Below the pieces are notes generated by a model. It was given only the letters and a program-made list of their open reading frames with translations, ran no database searches and was not told where the DNA came from. Below are positions 18,028 through 26,784 of a DNA stretch of 64,000 nucleotides, piece after piece (the stretch's first letter is position 1; each line of letters opens with the position of its first letter). The position numbers and the translations under genes were made by a program. Origin of the DNA: Portibacter lacus (GTDB taxonomy: Bacteria; Bacteroidota; Bacteroidia; Chitinophagales; Saprospiraceae); contig NZ_JAJNKA010000003.1 in NCBI RefSeq assembly GCF_021533215.1, positions 186,001 to 250,000 on the forward strand, given 5' to 3'.

Positions 18028-18073
18028 CATGATCATTTGATAGCCTGACTGGAGGTCAGACCATCAGATCATG
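18028..18073. terminator. Hairpin between convergent lpxB and topA
   Basis: A nested dyad: CATGATC (18028-18034) with GATCATG (18067-18073), TGAT with ATCA inside it, and CTGAC (18045-18049) with GTCAG (18055-18059) around a 5-nt loop. It fills most of the 74-bp gap between the two stop codons and touches the topA stop. There is no T-tract on either side, so termination is plausible but not certain. Confidence 0.5.
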
Positions 18074-20764
18074 TTATTTATCTGCTGAAGATCTTTTTTT
18101 CTTAACTTTTTTCACCTTAGGCACCCATTTTTCTTTAGGTGGCTTTTCTGGTTCTGTTGCTTTGCTAGCCGTTTTCTTGCTAGTCGCTCCTTTTTTAGCA
18201 GGCGCTTTCTTTTTAGCTGGCGCTTTTTTCTTCGCTGGTGCCTTCTTTTTAAAAGTACCCGGCAACTCCTCTTCTATCCATATTTTAACCTGCTCATATG
18301 GAAGTTCTTTCAGTTCTTCTGCAGTATACTTCTCTTCACCGTTCTTAGGAATTTTCACAAACTTTCTACCCACTTTTATAACTGGGCCCCATCTCGCATT
18401 CTCTATAGACACCTTATCTTCTGGCCATTGCTGGATGTATCGGTTTGCTTCTTTTTCGATCTTTGCAGCAATTAATTCATGCATATCTTCAATAGATATA
18501 TTCTCGAAATCATATCTCTTAGGGACATTCACAAAATAGTTCTGATATTTCAAGAAAGGTCCGAAACGTCCTTTACCCTTTGTTATATCTTCTCCTTTAT
18601 ATGTACCGACGGGTGCATCTTCTTTCTCTTTCTGAGCTACTAGCTCTAATGCATCTTCTTTAGAAAATTCTAATGGATCTACTCCTTTAGGAAGCGAAAC
18701 AAATTTCTTCTCACCATATTTCACATATGGTCCAAAACGACCTGAATTAACAGAGAGTTCTTCTCCTTTATATTCTCCAAGCACCTTCGGTAACTTGAAC
18801 AACTCCATGGCTTCTTCATAATTGATGGTTTCCATAGACTGTCCAGGTTTCATATTAGCAAACCTTGGTTTCCCATCTTCTCCTACTTCTTCTCTTGTTC
18901 CGATCTGTACAACTGGACCATATCTGGTAATCTGCACCAAAACGGTATGCCCTGATGCCGGATCTTTCCCTAACTCTCTCTTCCCTTTTGCTCTTTCAGC
19001 ATTAGCAATTGTATTTTCCACTTTCTCATGAAACGGACCGTAGAAAGATTTCAACATCTCTTTCCATTCCTTCTTTCCCTCTGCAATGATATCAAATTGC
19101 GCTTCTATTTCCGCAGTGAACCCATATTCTAAAATGGAACCAAAATGCTCTTCTAAAAAGTCTGTCACGACCATTCCTATATCTGTAGAATATAATCGAT
19201 TAGATGTGGCTCCAGTGATTTCTGTTTTTTCTTCTTTAACGATCTCATCATTTACAAGAACCATATATTGGTAAGTTCTCTCTACTCCTTCCCTACTCTC
19301 TTTCGTTACATAACCTCTTTCCTTTTCCATGATCTTAGAAATGGTCGGTGCGTAAGTAGAAGGTCGTCCGATCCCTAATTCTTCTAACTTTTTCACTAAA
19401 CTCGCTTCCGTATATCTTGCCGCTGGCCTAGTAAATCTTTCAGTGGATTGCAATTCTTTTAATGTGAGATTTTGCCCTCTGTGCAATGGCGGTAACATTC
19501 CTTTTGCTTCGTTTTCCCCTTCATCTTCTTCATCACTTGATTCTAGGTAAACTTTCAGGAAACCATCAAATTTCAGCACCTCACCATTTGCTCTGAAGTC
19601 AGCATCTGAAACATTCGAACTTGCGATTTTCACTTCTGTCTTCTCTATTTTCGCATTAGACATCTGAGATGCGATGGTTCTTTTCCAGATAAGCTCATAT
19701 AATTTCTGCTGATCCCTGTCTGCACCAACACCTTGGTTTTCTATATATGTCGGTCTAATCGCTTCGTGAGCTTCTTGAGCATTTGAATCTTTAGACTTAA
19801 ACTTTCTAGGCGTGGAATATTCATCCCCGTATTCTTTCTTAATCTGTTCCTCGATGCCCTGCATAGCCGTCTCACTCAGATTATTCGAATCTGTTCTCAT
19901 ATAAGTAATCAAACCTTGTTCGTATAGTCTCTGAGCAGTGGACATTGTTCTATTCACACTGAATCCTAACTTTCTACTCGCTTCTTGTTGCAAGGTCGAA
20001 GTTGTAAACGGTGCGGCTGGTTTTCTTTGGGTAGGTTTTATTTCAATGTTAGAAATAATATAATTAGAACCTTTTGATTTGTTTAAAAAAGCTTCCGCTT
20101 CCTTAAGATCTGGGATTCTACTTTTCAGTTCCGCTTTAAGCTCAACCTTCGATCCGCTTCCATTATCCACTTCGAAAACAGCAACTACTCTATAGTAATT
20201 ATCGCCAACGAAATCTCTAATTTCTCTTTCTTTCTCTACGATTAATTTAACAGCTACTGATTGTACTCTTCCTGCAGAAAGCTTGCCTTTCACCTTTCTC
20301 CAAAGTGTTTCTGACAATTCGAAACCAACTAATCTATCTAGTATTCTTCTTGCTTGTTGTGCATTAACTAAGTTAATATCAACCTTTCTAGGTTTTTCTA
20401 TAGCCGAAATAATTGCCGGCTTAGTAATTTCTCGAAAGACAATTCTTTTTGTCTCATATTCATCTAACCCTAGTTCTTTGCACAAGTGCCAAGAAATAGC
20501 TTCTCCCTCTCGATCCTCATCCGTCGCTAACCAAACCTCATCAACTTTACTAACCCAATCTTTCAGATCTTTAACTACTTTTCTCTTTTCCGGAGAAACC
20601 ACATAGCTCGGTTCGAAATCATTTTCGATATCGACACCTTTCGTTCCTTTATCTAAGTCTCGTATGTGACCGAAACTAGATTTCACCTTAAAGTCCTTCC
20701 CTAGATACTTCTCTATCGTTTTCGCTTTCGCAGGGGACTCAACTATCAATAAATTCTTTGCCAT
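18074..20764 (-). CDS. topA: DNA topoisomerase I (type IA)
   Basis: An 896-residue enzyme that relaxes negative supercoils. The Toprim domain has VESPAKAKTIEKYLG (8-22) and ATDEDREGEA (80-89). The catalytic Tyr288 is in LITYMRTDSNN. In place of Cys4 zinc fingers, the C-terminal part has several Toprim_C-type repeats (RFGPYVKYG, RFGPFLKYQ, RWGPVIKVG). The last about 50 residues are a Lys/Ala/Pro tail with AKKKAP repeated several times (DNA at about 18150-18250), a histone-H1-like DNA-binding tail also known from other Bacteroidota topA. A TAnnTTTG element lies 39 bp upstream of the start. Confidence 0.97.
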   Translation of the reverse strand: MAKNLLIVESPAKAKTIEKYLGKDFKVKSSFGHIRDLDKGTKGVDIENDFEPSYVVSPEKRKVVKDLKDWVSKVDEVWLATDEDREGEAISWHLCKELGLDEYETKRIVFREITKPAIISAIEKPRKVDINLVNAQQARRILDRLVGFELSETLWRKVKGKLSAGRVQSVAVKLIVEKEREIRDFVGDNYYRVVAVFEVDNGSGSKVELKAELKSRIPDLKEAEAFLNKSKGSNYIISNIEIKPTQRKPAAPFTTSTLQQEASRKLGFSVNRTMSTAQRLYEQGLITYMRTDSNNLSETAMQGIEEQIKKEYGDEYSTPRKFKSKDSNAQEAHEAIRPTYIENQGVGADRDQQKLYELIWKRTIASQMSNAKIEKTEVKIASSNVSDADFRANGEVLKFDGFLKVYLESSDEEDEGENEAKGMLPPLHRGQNLTLKELQSTERFTRPAARYTEASLVKKLEELGIGRPSTYAPTISKIMEKERGYVTKESREGVERTYQYMVLVNDEIVKEEKTEITGATSNRLYSTDIGMVVTDFLEEHFGSILEYGFTAEIEAQFDIIAEGKKEWKEMLKSFYGPFHEKVENTIANAERAKGKRELGKDPASGHTVLVQITRYGPVVQIGTREEVGEDGKPRFANMKPGQSMETINYEEAMELFKLPKVLGEYKGEELSVNSGRFGPYVKYGEKKFVSLPKGVDPLEFSKEDALELVAQKEKEDAPVGTYKGEDITKGKGRFGPFLKYQNYFVNVPKRYDFENISIEDMHELIAAKIEKEANRYIQQWPEDKVSIENARWGPVIKVGRKFVKIPKNGEEKYTAEELKELPYEQVKIWIEEELPGTFKKKAPAKKKAPAKKKAPAKKGATSKKTASKATEPEKPPKEKWVPKVKKVKKKRSSADK

Positions 20765-20802
20765 GGGTAAATGTTTATATAGATAAAACTATAATTGGAT
20801 TG

Positions 20803-20810
20803 CAAAAGTA
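20803..20810 (-). promoter_or_regulatory. TAnnTTTG promoter element for topA
   Basis: The minus strand reads TACTTTTG, with transcription expected to start about 7 bp further on, about 30 bp before the topA ATG at 20764. A convincing -33 TTTG is missing. Confidence 0.45.
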
Positions 20811-20833
20811 AGAAAATAAGTAGATGTTCCAAC

Positions 20834-21343
20834 TTAAGGAACTTCATTCTGTCTTATCCGCTTTTCTTCCTTAATCACTTTGATTTTATCTAACCTTTCC
20901 TTTTCTCTTGCTTTTTGGAACTCTGAGATTTGCTGATCTATCTCTAATGGTAAGTTATTTAATTTTCTGTGGAGGGAGACTATGACGAACTTTGCTTGGT
21001 CATCCGGATGATTAATCCCAAGCTCTTTCAAGTAGTGTGAAAATCTAGAACCTTCATATAAATTCCAATTATAGATAATCCACCTACCTAGACCGAAATG
21101 TAATCGCTTAGCAACGATTTCTTCTTCACCTGATTTAAACTTAGCAAGTGCTTCTTCTGTAGAAAGTGCTTCTACCTCCATCATCGCTTCATCTAAGTTT
21201 TTCGGAATATATACACCGTTAATCCGCGATTTCTTTATGTTTCTTGCATACCTCTCCTCGAATGATTGCTCATCTGATACTGGATCTTGAGCAAAACATT
21301 GACCTACAATAAAAAATGCACTCAATATTAAAATTATCTTCAT
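20834..21343 (-). CDS. DUF6794-type secreted protein
   Basis: A 169-residue protein with a signal peptide (cleavage after CFAQ, residues 1-19). The central block has IPKNLDEAMMEVEAL, then FGLGRWIIYNWNLYEGSR and LGINHPDDQAKFVIVSLHRKLN, the pattern I associate with DUF6794; the family has no assigned activity. The tail is a charged helix (EFQKAREKERLDKIKVIKEE). It starts 3 bp after the stop of the upstream secreted gene, so the two are co-translated or at least co-transcribed and may act together in the periplasm. Confidence 0.75.
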   Translation of the reverse strand: MKIILILSAFFIVGQCFAQDPVSDEQSFEERYARNIKKSRINGVYIPKNLDEAMMEVEALSTEEALAKFKSGEEEIVAKRLHFGLGRWIIYNWNLYEGSRFSHYLKELGINHPDDQAKFVIVSLHRKLNNLPLEIDQQISEFQKAREKERLDKIKVIKEEKRIRQNEVP

Positions 21344-21346
21344 TAA

Positions 21347-22621
21347 CTACGTTTTTCTTTTCTTCTTCTTCGCTGCTGGAAATAAGATATTATTTAGAAT
21401 TAATCGATATCCTGGAGAATTTGGATGCAGATTAAGATCGGTTTCCGGGTCACCTACATAATGTCTGTAATCCTCAGGATCATGGCCACCATAGAATGTC
21501 CAAGTCCCAAAACCATATGTTCCATGAATGTATCTTGCTTCTTGATCTGCCTTATTATCTCCTAGTATAAGGACATCTGACTTAATATATACTTTACTAA
21601 ATGCTGTTGCTTGTCCCATGAAACCTTTCACAGTAGTGGTGTGATTCTGTGTAAGCATTGCTGGAATATGATCATATTTTGCAGAGAAATCAAATAAAGT
21701 AATATAATCTGTCTTAGGAGTCACCTTTCTTTTTTTATGGTCAATGCTAGAGTGCTCGTACTCCATAGGGTTCATTACTAATCGAAAATCTTTAAACGCT
21801 AAGGTCTTACTAAAATCCAACTTAGACTGCGCATTAGGATCTATTCCATCGCCATCATATACATTTCCTACAATGTCCGTACCTTCAGCTGCTAACGCGA
21901 TATCATAGGTATCTGTTGCTGAACACATGGCAAACATAAATCCACCACCTTCGATGTATTCTTTTATTTTCTTCGCAACCGCTAATTTTAACTGAGAAAC
22001 TTTCTTAAAACCAAGTGATCCAGCAAGGTCTTCCATCTTAGCTTGATTCTCACGGTACCATTTCTGCGTATGTTGCGAAGCATAAAACTTCCCATATTGA
22101 CCAGTGAAATCTTCGTGGTGCAAATGCAACCAATCGTATTCCGCTAGTTTATTTTCCATCACTTCTCTATCGTACACCGTTTCATATGGAATTTCTGCAT
22201 AGGTCAATACCAATGTTACTGCATCATCCCAGGGTTGAATTTTTTCACCTCTAGTATTAAAATCAGGCGTGTAGACTGCAATTTTAGGTACTTTTTCTAA
22301 TTTGATTACTTCTTGGTTCACCTCAGGATTACCGATTTCAGTTCTTATCCGATTGAATTCGCTGTCCGAAATAACTTTGTAGCTGACTCCTCTCGTGAGC
22401 AACTCTTTTTCAGCTCGGTCAGAATGCGCAAATGCGAAACTTCCGCCTTTATAATTAAGTAACCAATAGGCTTCTCCGCCTGCTTCCAGTATCCAATAAG
22501 TTATTCCATAAGCTTTCAAATGGTCTTTCTGTGTCTCCATTTCCATTGGAATAAAAATGTAAGATGCATGAACTTGAACGCATAGGAAAGCTAGAAAAAC
22601 AAAAAATATTAGTTTTTTCAT
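21347..22621 (-). CDS. Conserved secreted protein often mislabelled asparagine synthetase B
   Basis: The ATG at 22621 gives a 425-residue protein with signal peptide MKKLIFFVFLAFLCVQVHA; a TTG 48 bp upstream would only add a non-signal extension. Marks include LKAYGITYWILEAGGEAYWLLNYKGG, DDAVTLVLTYAEIPYETVYD, YDWLHLHHEDFTGQYGKFYA and, near the end, the block GTWTFYGGHDPEDYRHYVGD. Homologues in Bacteroidota carry the name asparagine synthetase B, but I see neither an N-terminal nucleophile Cys2 nor an ATP-pyrophosphatase SGGxDS motif; the sequence instead resembles a class I glutamine-amidotransferase-like fold (GGGFMFAMCSATDT). It is exported, so a role in asparagine synthesis is most unlikely. 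Real function unknown. The end is a basic KKKKRKT tail. Confidence 0.8.
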   Translation of the reverse strand: MKKLIFFVFLAFLCVQVHASYIFIPMEMETQKDHLKAYGITYWILEAGGEAYWLLNYKGGSFAFAHSDRAEKELLTRGVSYKVISDSEFNRIRTEIGNPEVNQEVIKLEKVPKIAVYTPDFNTRGEKIQPWDDAVTLVLTYAEIPYETVYDREVMENKLAEYDWLHLHHEDFTGQYGKFYASQHTQKWYRENQAKMEDLAGSLGFKKVSQLKLAVAKKIKEYIEGGGFMFAMCSATDTYDIALAAEGTDIVGNVYDGDGIDPNAQSKLDFSKTLAFKDFRLVMNPMEYEHSSIDHKKRKVTPKTDYITLFDFSAKYDHIPAMLTQNHTTTVKGFMGQATAFSKVYIKSDVLILGDNKADQEARYIHGTYGFGTWTFYGGHDPEDYRHYVGDPETDLNLHPNSPGYRLILNNILFPAAKKKKRKT

Positions 22622-22780
22622 AATTGTAAATATGACATATTTCTGTGACCAAAACGCAATAGAACTCAAATGAATTGCAGAAATTACGATTTTTCAAAAT
22701 ACTTAACATAATTAAATAGTTATTAAAGTCTACCTAGAAAATCTTTTTTACATATTTGTAATTAATAATAATTAAAGACA

Positions 22781-24871
22781 TTGTCGAATTTAACATTTCA
22801 ATATAATCCAGCTTACATTTTCTTATGCCTACTTGTAGGTCTTGTATTCGCATTTGCCTTATACTATAGAGAGAAAAAATTCTTAGAGCACGGTCGTTGG
22901 CTGCCTATTTTACTTGGTGCCCTTAGATTCTTAGCCGTTTCTGGATTTTGCTTTTTATTGATGGTTCCTCTTCTTAAGTCAATTTTCGAAGAAACTAAAA
23001 ATCCGGTGATTGTAATTGCGAAAGATGCTTCTTCTTCTGTAACAGACTTAAATGATACTGTATTAGATGAAGGTCTAGCCAATCTGAAAAATGAGTTAAG
23101 CAGTGATTTTCAAGTTGATGAATACTCATTCAGTAATGACCTATATACTGGGCTTCCCGATTCTAACAATGTTAAGAGCACCAATCTCGAGAAAGTTTTT
23201 ACAGAATTAGATGAATTGTATATTAATCAAAATGTCGGTGCTATTATCATTGCAACTGATGGAATATATAACGAGGGAAAAAATCCTTTATACATTGACA
23301 ATAATATTTCTGCTCCTATCTATCCAATTGCGCTGGGTGACACAATAGAACGAAAAGATCTTATTCTTAAAAGAACACTTAATAATGATATCGTTTTTCT
23401 AGGAGATAAATTTTCAGTTCAGTTAGATATAGAAGCCATCAATAGTGCGGGTGAAAATAGCAGGCTTACAATTTCTAAGTACGAAGAGAATGGAAGTCTG
23501 ACTTCTTTAGAAAGTAGAAATATTAACATTGACAATAATGATTTTTTCATTACGGAGGAAGTTGTTCTTGAGGCCAACCAAAGCGGTGTCGTGCGTTATG
23601 TAGCAAGCCTTAGCCCAGTTAGTGGAGAAGTAAGTCGAAGAAACAACAGAAAAGATATTTTCATAGAAGTCCTAGATTCTAGACAGAAAATCTTACTACT
23701 TGCTAACGCTCCACATCCAGATGTTTCTGCGTTCAAACATATTATCGAAAACAATAAAAATTACGAGCTTAACACATCGTATCTTAATAGCGAGGACATT
23801 CCTAATGACTTGTTTGACTTGGTGATCTTGCACAATTTGCCGAGTACAAAGAAAGATATAACTGCCATTCTGAATCGATCTAATATTAAAAATGCAGCAA
23901 GACTATATGTCTTAGGAAGCCAAACTTCACAATCTAAATTCAATCAGATTCAAAATGTATTCTCGATCGAAGGAAGTAGTAATTCACAAAATGAAGTCCA
24001 AGCTACCTTGAGTAACGCTTTTACTTTATTTAAGATATCTGAAGATTTAAATGCTGAAATTGTGAATTACCCGCCGATGGTTTCGCCATTTGGCAATTAT
24101 AAAGTATCTCCTAATGCAACGGTTCTATTAAAGCAAAAAATAGGAAAGGTAGATACCGAATACCCACTTCTCGCATTCAATGATCAAGGTGGGATTAAAA
24201 CGGGTGTAATTGCAGGTGAAGGCATATGGAAGTGGAGGTTGTTTAATTATCTACAGAAAAGCCACTATGATGAGATTTCTGAATTGGTTAACAAATCATT
24301 GCAATATTTGACCCTTAAGGAGGACAAAAGAAAATTCAGAGCGAGTCCAGCTCAAAACATATTTAAAGAGAATGAGCCTATTATTTTCTCAGCTGAATTA
24401 TACAATGATAGTTATGAGAAGATTAATACCTCAGACGTGAACTTAACCATCACGAATGCGGATAAGAACAGTTTCAATTTTGTATTTTCTAAACGAGCGG
24501 ATTATTATTTCTTAGACGCTGGGCAGTTTCCAGCAGGTAACTACAGATATACTGCCGAAGCTGAATATGAAGGCAAGAAAGTGGACCAATCGGGAAGGTT
24601 TAGTGTCGAAAGTATTCAGTTAGAATCCTTCGACCTTACGGCTAGGCATGATCTACTTAGATCATTGGCTAGTAAATCAGGCGGCCAACTCATACAGGCA
24701 GACAATACTGGTAGTATATTAGAGATAATAAAGACTAATAACCAAATTAAGCCTACAGTATATGCAAGTACGCGAACGAATAAATTAATGGATCACAAAT
24801 GGATCTTCTTTCTGCTTTTTGGCTTCCTTGCTGTTGAGTGGTTTCTAAGAAGATATTTTGGAAGTTATTAA
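22781..24871 (+). CDS. Membrane protein with an extracytoplasmic von Willebrand A-like domain
   Basis: A 696-residue protein starting at TTG (22781); no in-frame ATG exists upstream and the next lies after the membrane segments. Two N-terminal membrane helices (about 10-27 and 39-62) precede a VWA-like fold with a MIDAS-type DASSSV near residue 86 and IIATDGIYNEG near residue 150. A long beta-rich middle region and a C-terminal membrane helix (about 675-692, ending in basic RRY) follow. The plan resembles the large BatA/GATase-like VWA membrane proteins of Bacteroidota. CATATTTG at 22751-22758 is one mismatch from the -7 consensus. Role unknown; ligand or metal binding in the periplasm is likely. 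Confidence 0.82.
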   Translation: MSNLTFQYNPAYIFLCLLVGLVFAFALYYREKKFLEHGRWLPILLGALRFLAVSGFCFLLMVPLLKSIFEETKNPVIVIAKDASSSVTDLNDTVLDEGLANLKNELSSDFQVDEYSFSNDLYTGLPDSNNVKSTNLEKVFTELDELYINQNVGAIIIATDGIYNEGKNPLYIDNNISAPIYPIALGDTIERKDLILKRTLNNDIVFLGDKFSVQLDIEAINSAGENSRLTISKYEENGSLTSLESRNINIDNNDFFITEEVVLEANQSGVVRYVASLSPVSGEVSRRNNRKDIFIEVLDSRQKILLLANAPHPDVSAFKHIIENNKNYELNTSYLNSEDIPNDLFDLVILHNLPSTKKDITAILNRSNIKNAARLYVLGSQTSQSKFNQIQNVFSIEGSSNSQNEVQATLSNAFTLFKISEDLNAEIVNYPPMVSPFGNYKVSPNATVLLKQKIGKVDTEYPLLAFNDQGGIKTGVIAGEGIWKWRLFNYLQKSHYDEISELVNKSLQYLTLKEDKRKFRASPAQNIFKENEPIIFSAELYNDSYEKINTSDVNLTITNADKNSFNFVFSKRADYYFLDAGQFPAGNYRYTAEAEYEGKKVDQSGRFSVESIQLESFDLTARHDLLRSLASKSGGQLIQADNTGSILEIIKTNNQIKPTVYASTRTNKLMDHKWIFFLLFGFLAVEWFLRRYFGSY

Positions 24872-24914
24872 AGAAAAAAGGCTGCAAAATAGCAGTTGAT
24901 CCTAATTTTTAAGA

Positions 24915-24945
24915 TAAAAAAAGGCACTCTAGTGAGTGCCTTTTA
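24915..24945. terminator. Bidirectional intrinsic terminator
   Basis: GGCACTC (24923-24929) pairs with GAGTGCC (24934-24940) around a 4-nt loop. It has seven A before it and four T after it, so it can end both the plus-strand VWA gene (stop at 24871) and the minus-strand HhH gene (stop at 24952). Confidence 0.9.
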
Positions 24946-24951
24946 ATTCAT

Positions 24952-25887
24952 TTATACTTTTCTTCCTCCTTTGAGTTGCCCTTGCAGGATTGCCAGTTCA
25001 TCCCATTTTCCATCTCTCGCCAATGCTGCTTGTTCTGCCCAAGTATCAGGCTTAGATATTCTGTATCTAGGTCCTGCATCGTCTAATATTCTCTGCAGTC
25101 TGCTCATTTCAGAACCTGCCAACTCTGCGAACGTATTTATTCCGTCACTATTCAAAAGGCCTTCTATTTTCGGTCCGATGCCTTCTACTTTCTTAAGATC
25201 ATCTTTAGCAGCAGCTGCACCTGCAATAATTCCAGCTCCTGTAGGTCTAATTCCTCCAACTAGTATTTTTTGTAAATCTTCTAATTCGCCCCATTTCCCA
25301 TCTCTTGCTAGAGCAGCTTGTTCAGGCCAAGTATCAGGTTTAATAATCTGATACTTAGGACCGCCTGCGTCTAAGATTTTTCGCAATTTCGATTTTTTAG
25401 AATCCGCTAGATCATTATATGTTCTTATTTTATCCTCATTCAGTAATTTTTCAACTTTCGGTCCGATTCCTTCAATCTTTTTAAGGTCATCTTTCTTTTT
25501 GTCAGATTTACCAGAAGCGGCAAGGCCAGTAACGGCGCCTGCAACAACAGACGCTGAGGCGGCTTTAACAGATGCTTTTTTATTGGCTGCTTCTAAGCTA
25601 GCTTCGAGTGTTGATATCTTAAGATTCTTCTCTCGTAACTGTCCTTTAAGAAGGGAAACTTCACTGTCTAATTCGGTACCATGATGTCTGCAGTTAACCA
25701 GATCTTCTTCTAGTCCTTTAATTTTCTTTTTAAGACCTCTTATATCATCTTCTAATTGCTCTTTGATCTTCTTGTATTTTGCCCAAATTGCCCAACCTAA
25801 AAGTAAGCCCAATAAAAATGGTAGCAACCAAGAAAGTCCTACCTGCCACAATTCAAGATCGCAAAAACTAAATGCTAAGTATATCAT
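24952..25887 (-). CDS. Membrane-anchored coiled-coil protein with two helix-hairpin-helix-type repeats
   Basis: A 311-residue protein. A membrane helix (about 14-36) is followed by a coiled coil (about 38-105), an Ala-rich linker and two 80-residue repeats (133-212 and 229-308) sharing 53 of 80 residues by my count. Each repeat opens with DDLKKxEGIGPKxExLL, the helix-hairpin-helix form, and closes with KPDTWxEQAALARDGKWxEL. HhH units usually bind DNA non-specifically, but in this membrane setting a protein-protein role is equally likely. It sits 14 bp after an OmpA-domain gene and is likely co-expressed with it. Confidence 0.8.
   Translation of the reverse strand: MIYLAFSFCDLELWQVGLSWLLPFLLGLLLGWAIWAKYKKIKEQLEDDIRGLKKKIKGLEEDLVNCRHHGTELDSEVSLLKGQLREKNLKISTLEASLEAANKKASVKAASASVVAGAVTGLAASGKSDKKKDDLKKIEGIGPKVEKLLNEDKIRTYNDLADSKKSKLRKILDAGGPKYQIIKPDTWPEQAALARDGKWGELEDLQKILVGGIRPTGAGIIAGAAAAKDDLKKVEGIGPKIEGLLNSDGINTFAELAGSEMSRLQRILDDAGPRYRISKPDTWAEQAALARDGKWDELAILQGQLKGGRKV
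24964..25203 (-). repeat. Second 80-residue HhH-type repeat unit
   Basis: Encodes residues 229-308 of the protein at 24952-25887; it pairs with the unit at 25252-25491, about two thirds identical at the protein level. Confidence 0.8.
25252..25491 (-). repeat. First 80-residue HhH-type repeat unit
   Basis: Encodes residues 133-212; period to the second unit is 96 codons, the extra 16 being an Ala/Gly-rich linker. This is an internal tandem duplication, and the two copies have already diverged. Confidence 0.8.
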
Positions 25888-25901
25888 AATTTTCGTTTTG
25901 A

Positions 25902-26558
25902 TTAGTCAATAATAAGTTCCACCCTTCTGTTTTTCTGGCGTCCTGAGGAGGTTGCATTTGAAGCTACAGGTTGTTCTTCACCATAACTTCTAGTTACAAT
26001 TTGTGAGCTTTTCAGTCCTTTAGAAACCAATTTCTTTTTCACTTCCTCAGCTCTCCATTTTCCTAAGTTCTTATTAGACTCATCATTTCCACGATCATCC
26101 GTATGACCGCTTATAATTACTTTCTTTCCAGAACTCTTTATAGATTTCACGATATCATCTAGGTCAGCCTCTGTTTCACTGGAGTAAAGAGAATTCGAAG
26201 AATTATAAGGAAAGTAAAAGGTCAATTTATTCTTGCCAGCAGCATCTGTAGATTTTACAGAAGTAACCGCATTGGTCTTTGCTGCATCTTCTATCGCTTT
26301 AGTTGCTTTTTCATCAGCTTGGATCTTGTCAGCAGCCATTTTTTCTGCCTTAAGTCGCTCAGTTTCTTCATCGGCTTTATTTTTTGCTGCGATTTCAGCG
26401 GCACTGAGGACTTTATCATCTTGCGCTCCGATAGTAGATTCAATATTGTCTGTTGAAGAAATGCCCTTAGCACCACAACAGGAGGAGTTGCTGTTATTCC
26501 ATAACCAATAGTATAAGATTCCTAATATAATCCATGCAATTACAGCTAAATATCTCAT
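25902..26558 (-). CDS. OmpA-domain protein with an N-terminal membrane anchor
   Basis: A 218-residue protein with one membrane helix (about 3-21), an odd SSCCGAKG segment just after it, an Ala/Lys/Glu-rich helical stalk (about 45-100), and a C-terminal OmpA peptidoglycan-binding domain (about 110-217) with FYFPYNSS, ISGHTDDRGNDESNKNLG, WRAEEVKKKL and QKNRRVELIID. The Asp and Arg that hold diaminopimelate are present. The anchor looks uncleaved, so the protein probably bridges a membrane and the cell wall. It is the first gene of a pair with the HhH-repeat membrane protein. Confidence 0.88.
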   Translation of the reverse strand: MRYLAVIAWIILGILYYWLWNNSNSSCCGAKGISSTDNIESTIGAQDDKVLSAAEIAAKNKADEETERLKAEKMAADKIQADEKATKAIEDAAKTNAVTSVKSTDAAGKNKLTFYFPYNSSNSLYSSETEADLDDIVKSIKSSGKKVIISGHTDDRGNDESNKNLGKWRAEEVKKKLVSKGLKSSQIVTRSYGEEQPVASNATSSGRQKNRRVELIID

Positions 26559-26784
26559 GTTAGTTTCTTTATAAAATTTAAAAAATCTTTCTAAATATAA
26601 ATATTATTGGCACAAAGGCAGCGTTTTACCATATAAAATTGCTGTTAAATGTTTAATAATCAGTCGATTCTCTTCAGTTCGAGCAAAACAAGCATATAAA
26701 TTCATTGCTCACGACAAAAAATACCGAATTAATCGTAACGGAATTGAAATTATTTACACTAGTAGATAAACCAATTGATTTCAA

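Noticed and set aside
18150-18250. Repeat array at the end of topA as a possible CRISPR or mobile repeat
   Set aside because: Units are short, in frame and encode AKKKAP; it is a coding low-complexity tail.
18162-18539. Long plus-strand ORF opposite the topA tail
   Set aside because: It is the mirror of the AKKKAP repeat and neighbouring codons; hydrophobic repeats result from reading Lys-Ala codons backwards.
21347-22621. Reading the secreted protein as a true asparagine synthetase
   Set aside because: No Cys2 nucleophile and no SGGxDS motif, and a signal peptide is present.
24971-25684. Plus-strand ORFs opposite the HhH-repeat gene
   Set aside because: They only mirror the repeats; the minus-strand protein has clear domains and a terminator in the right place.
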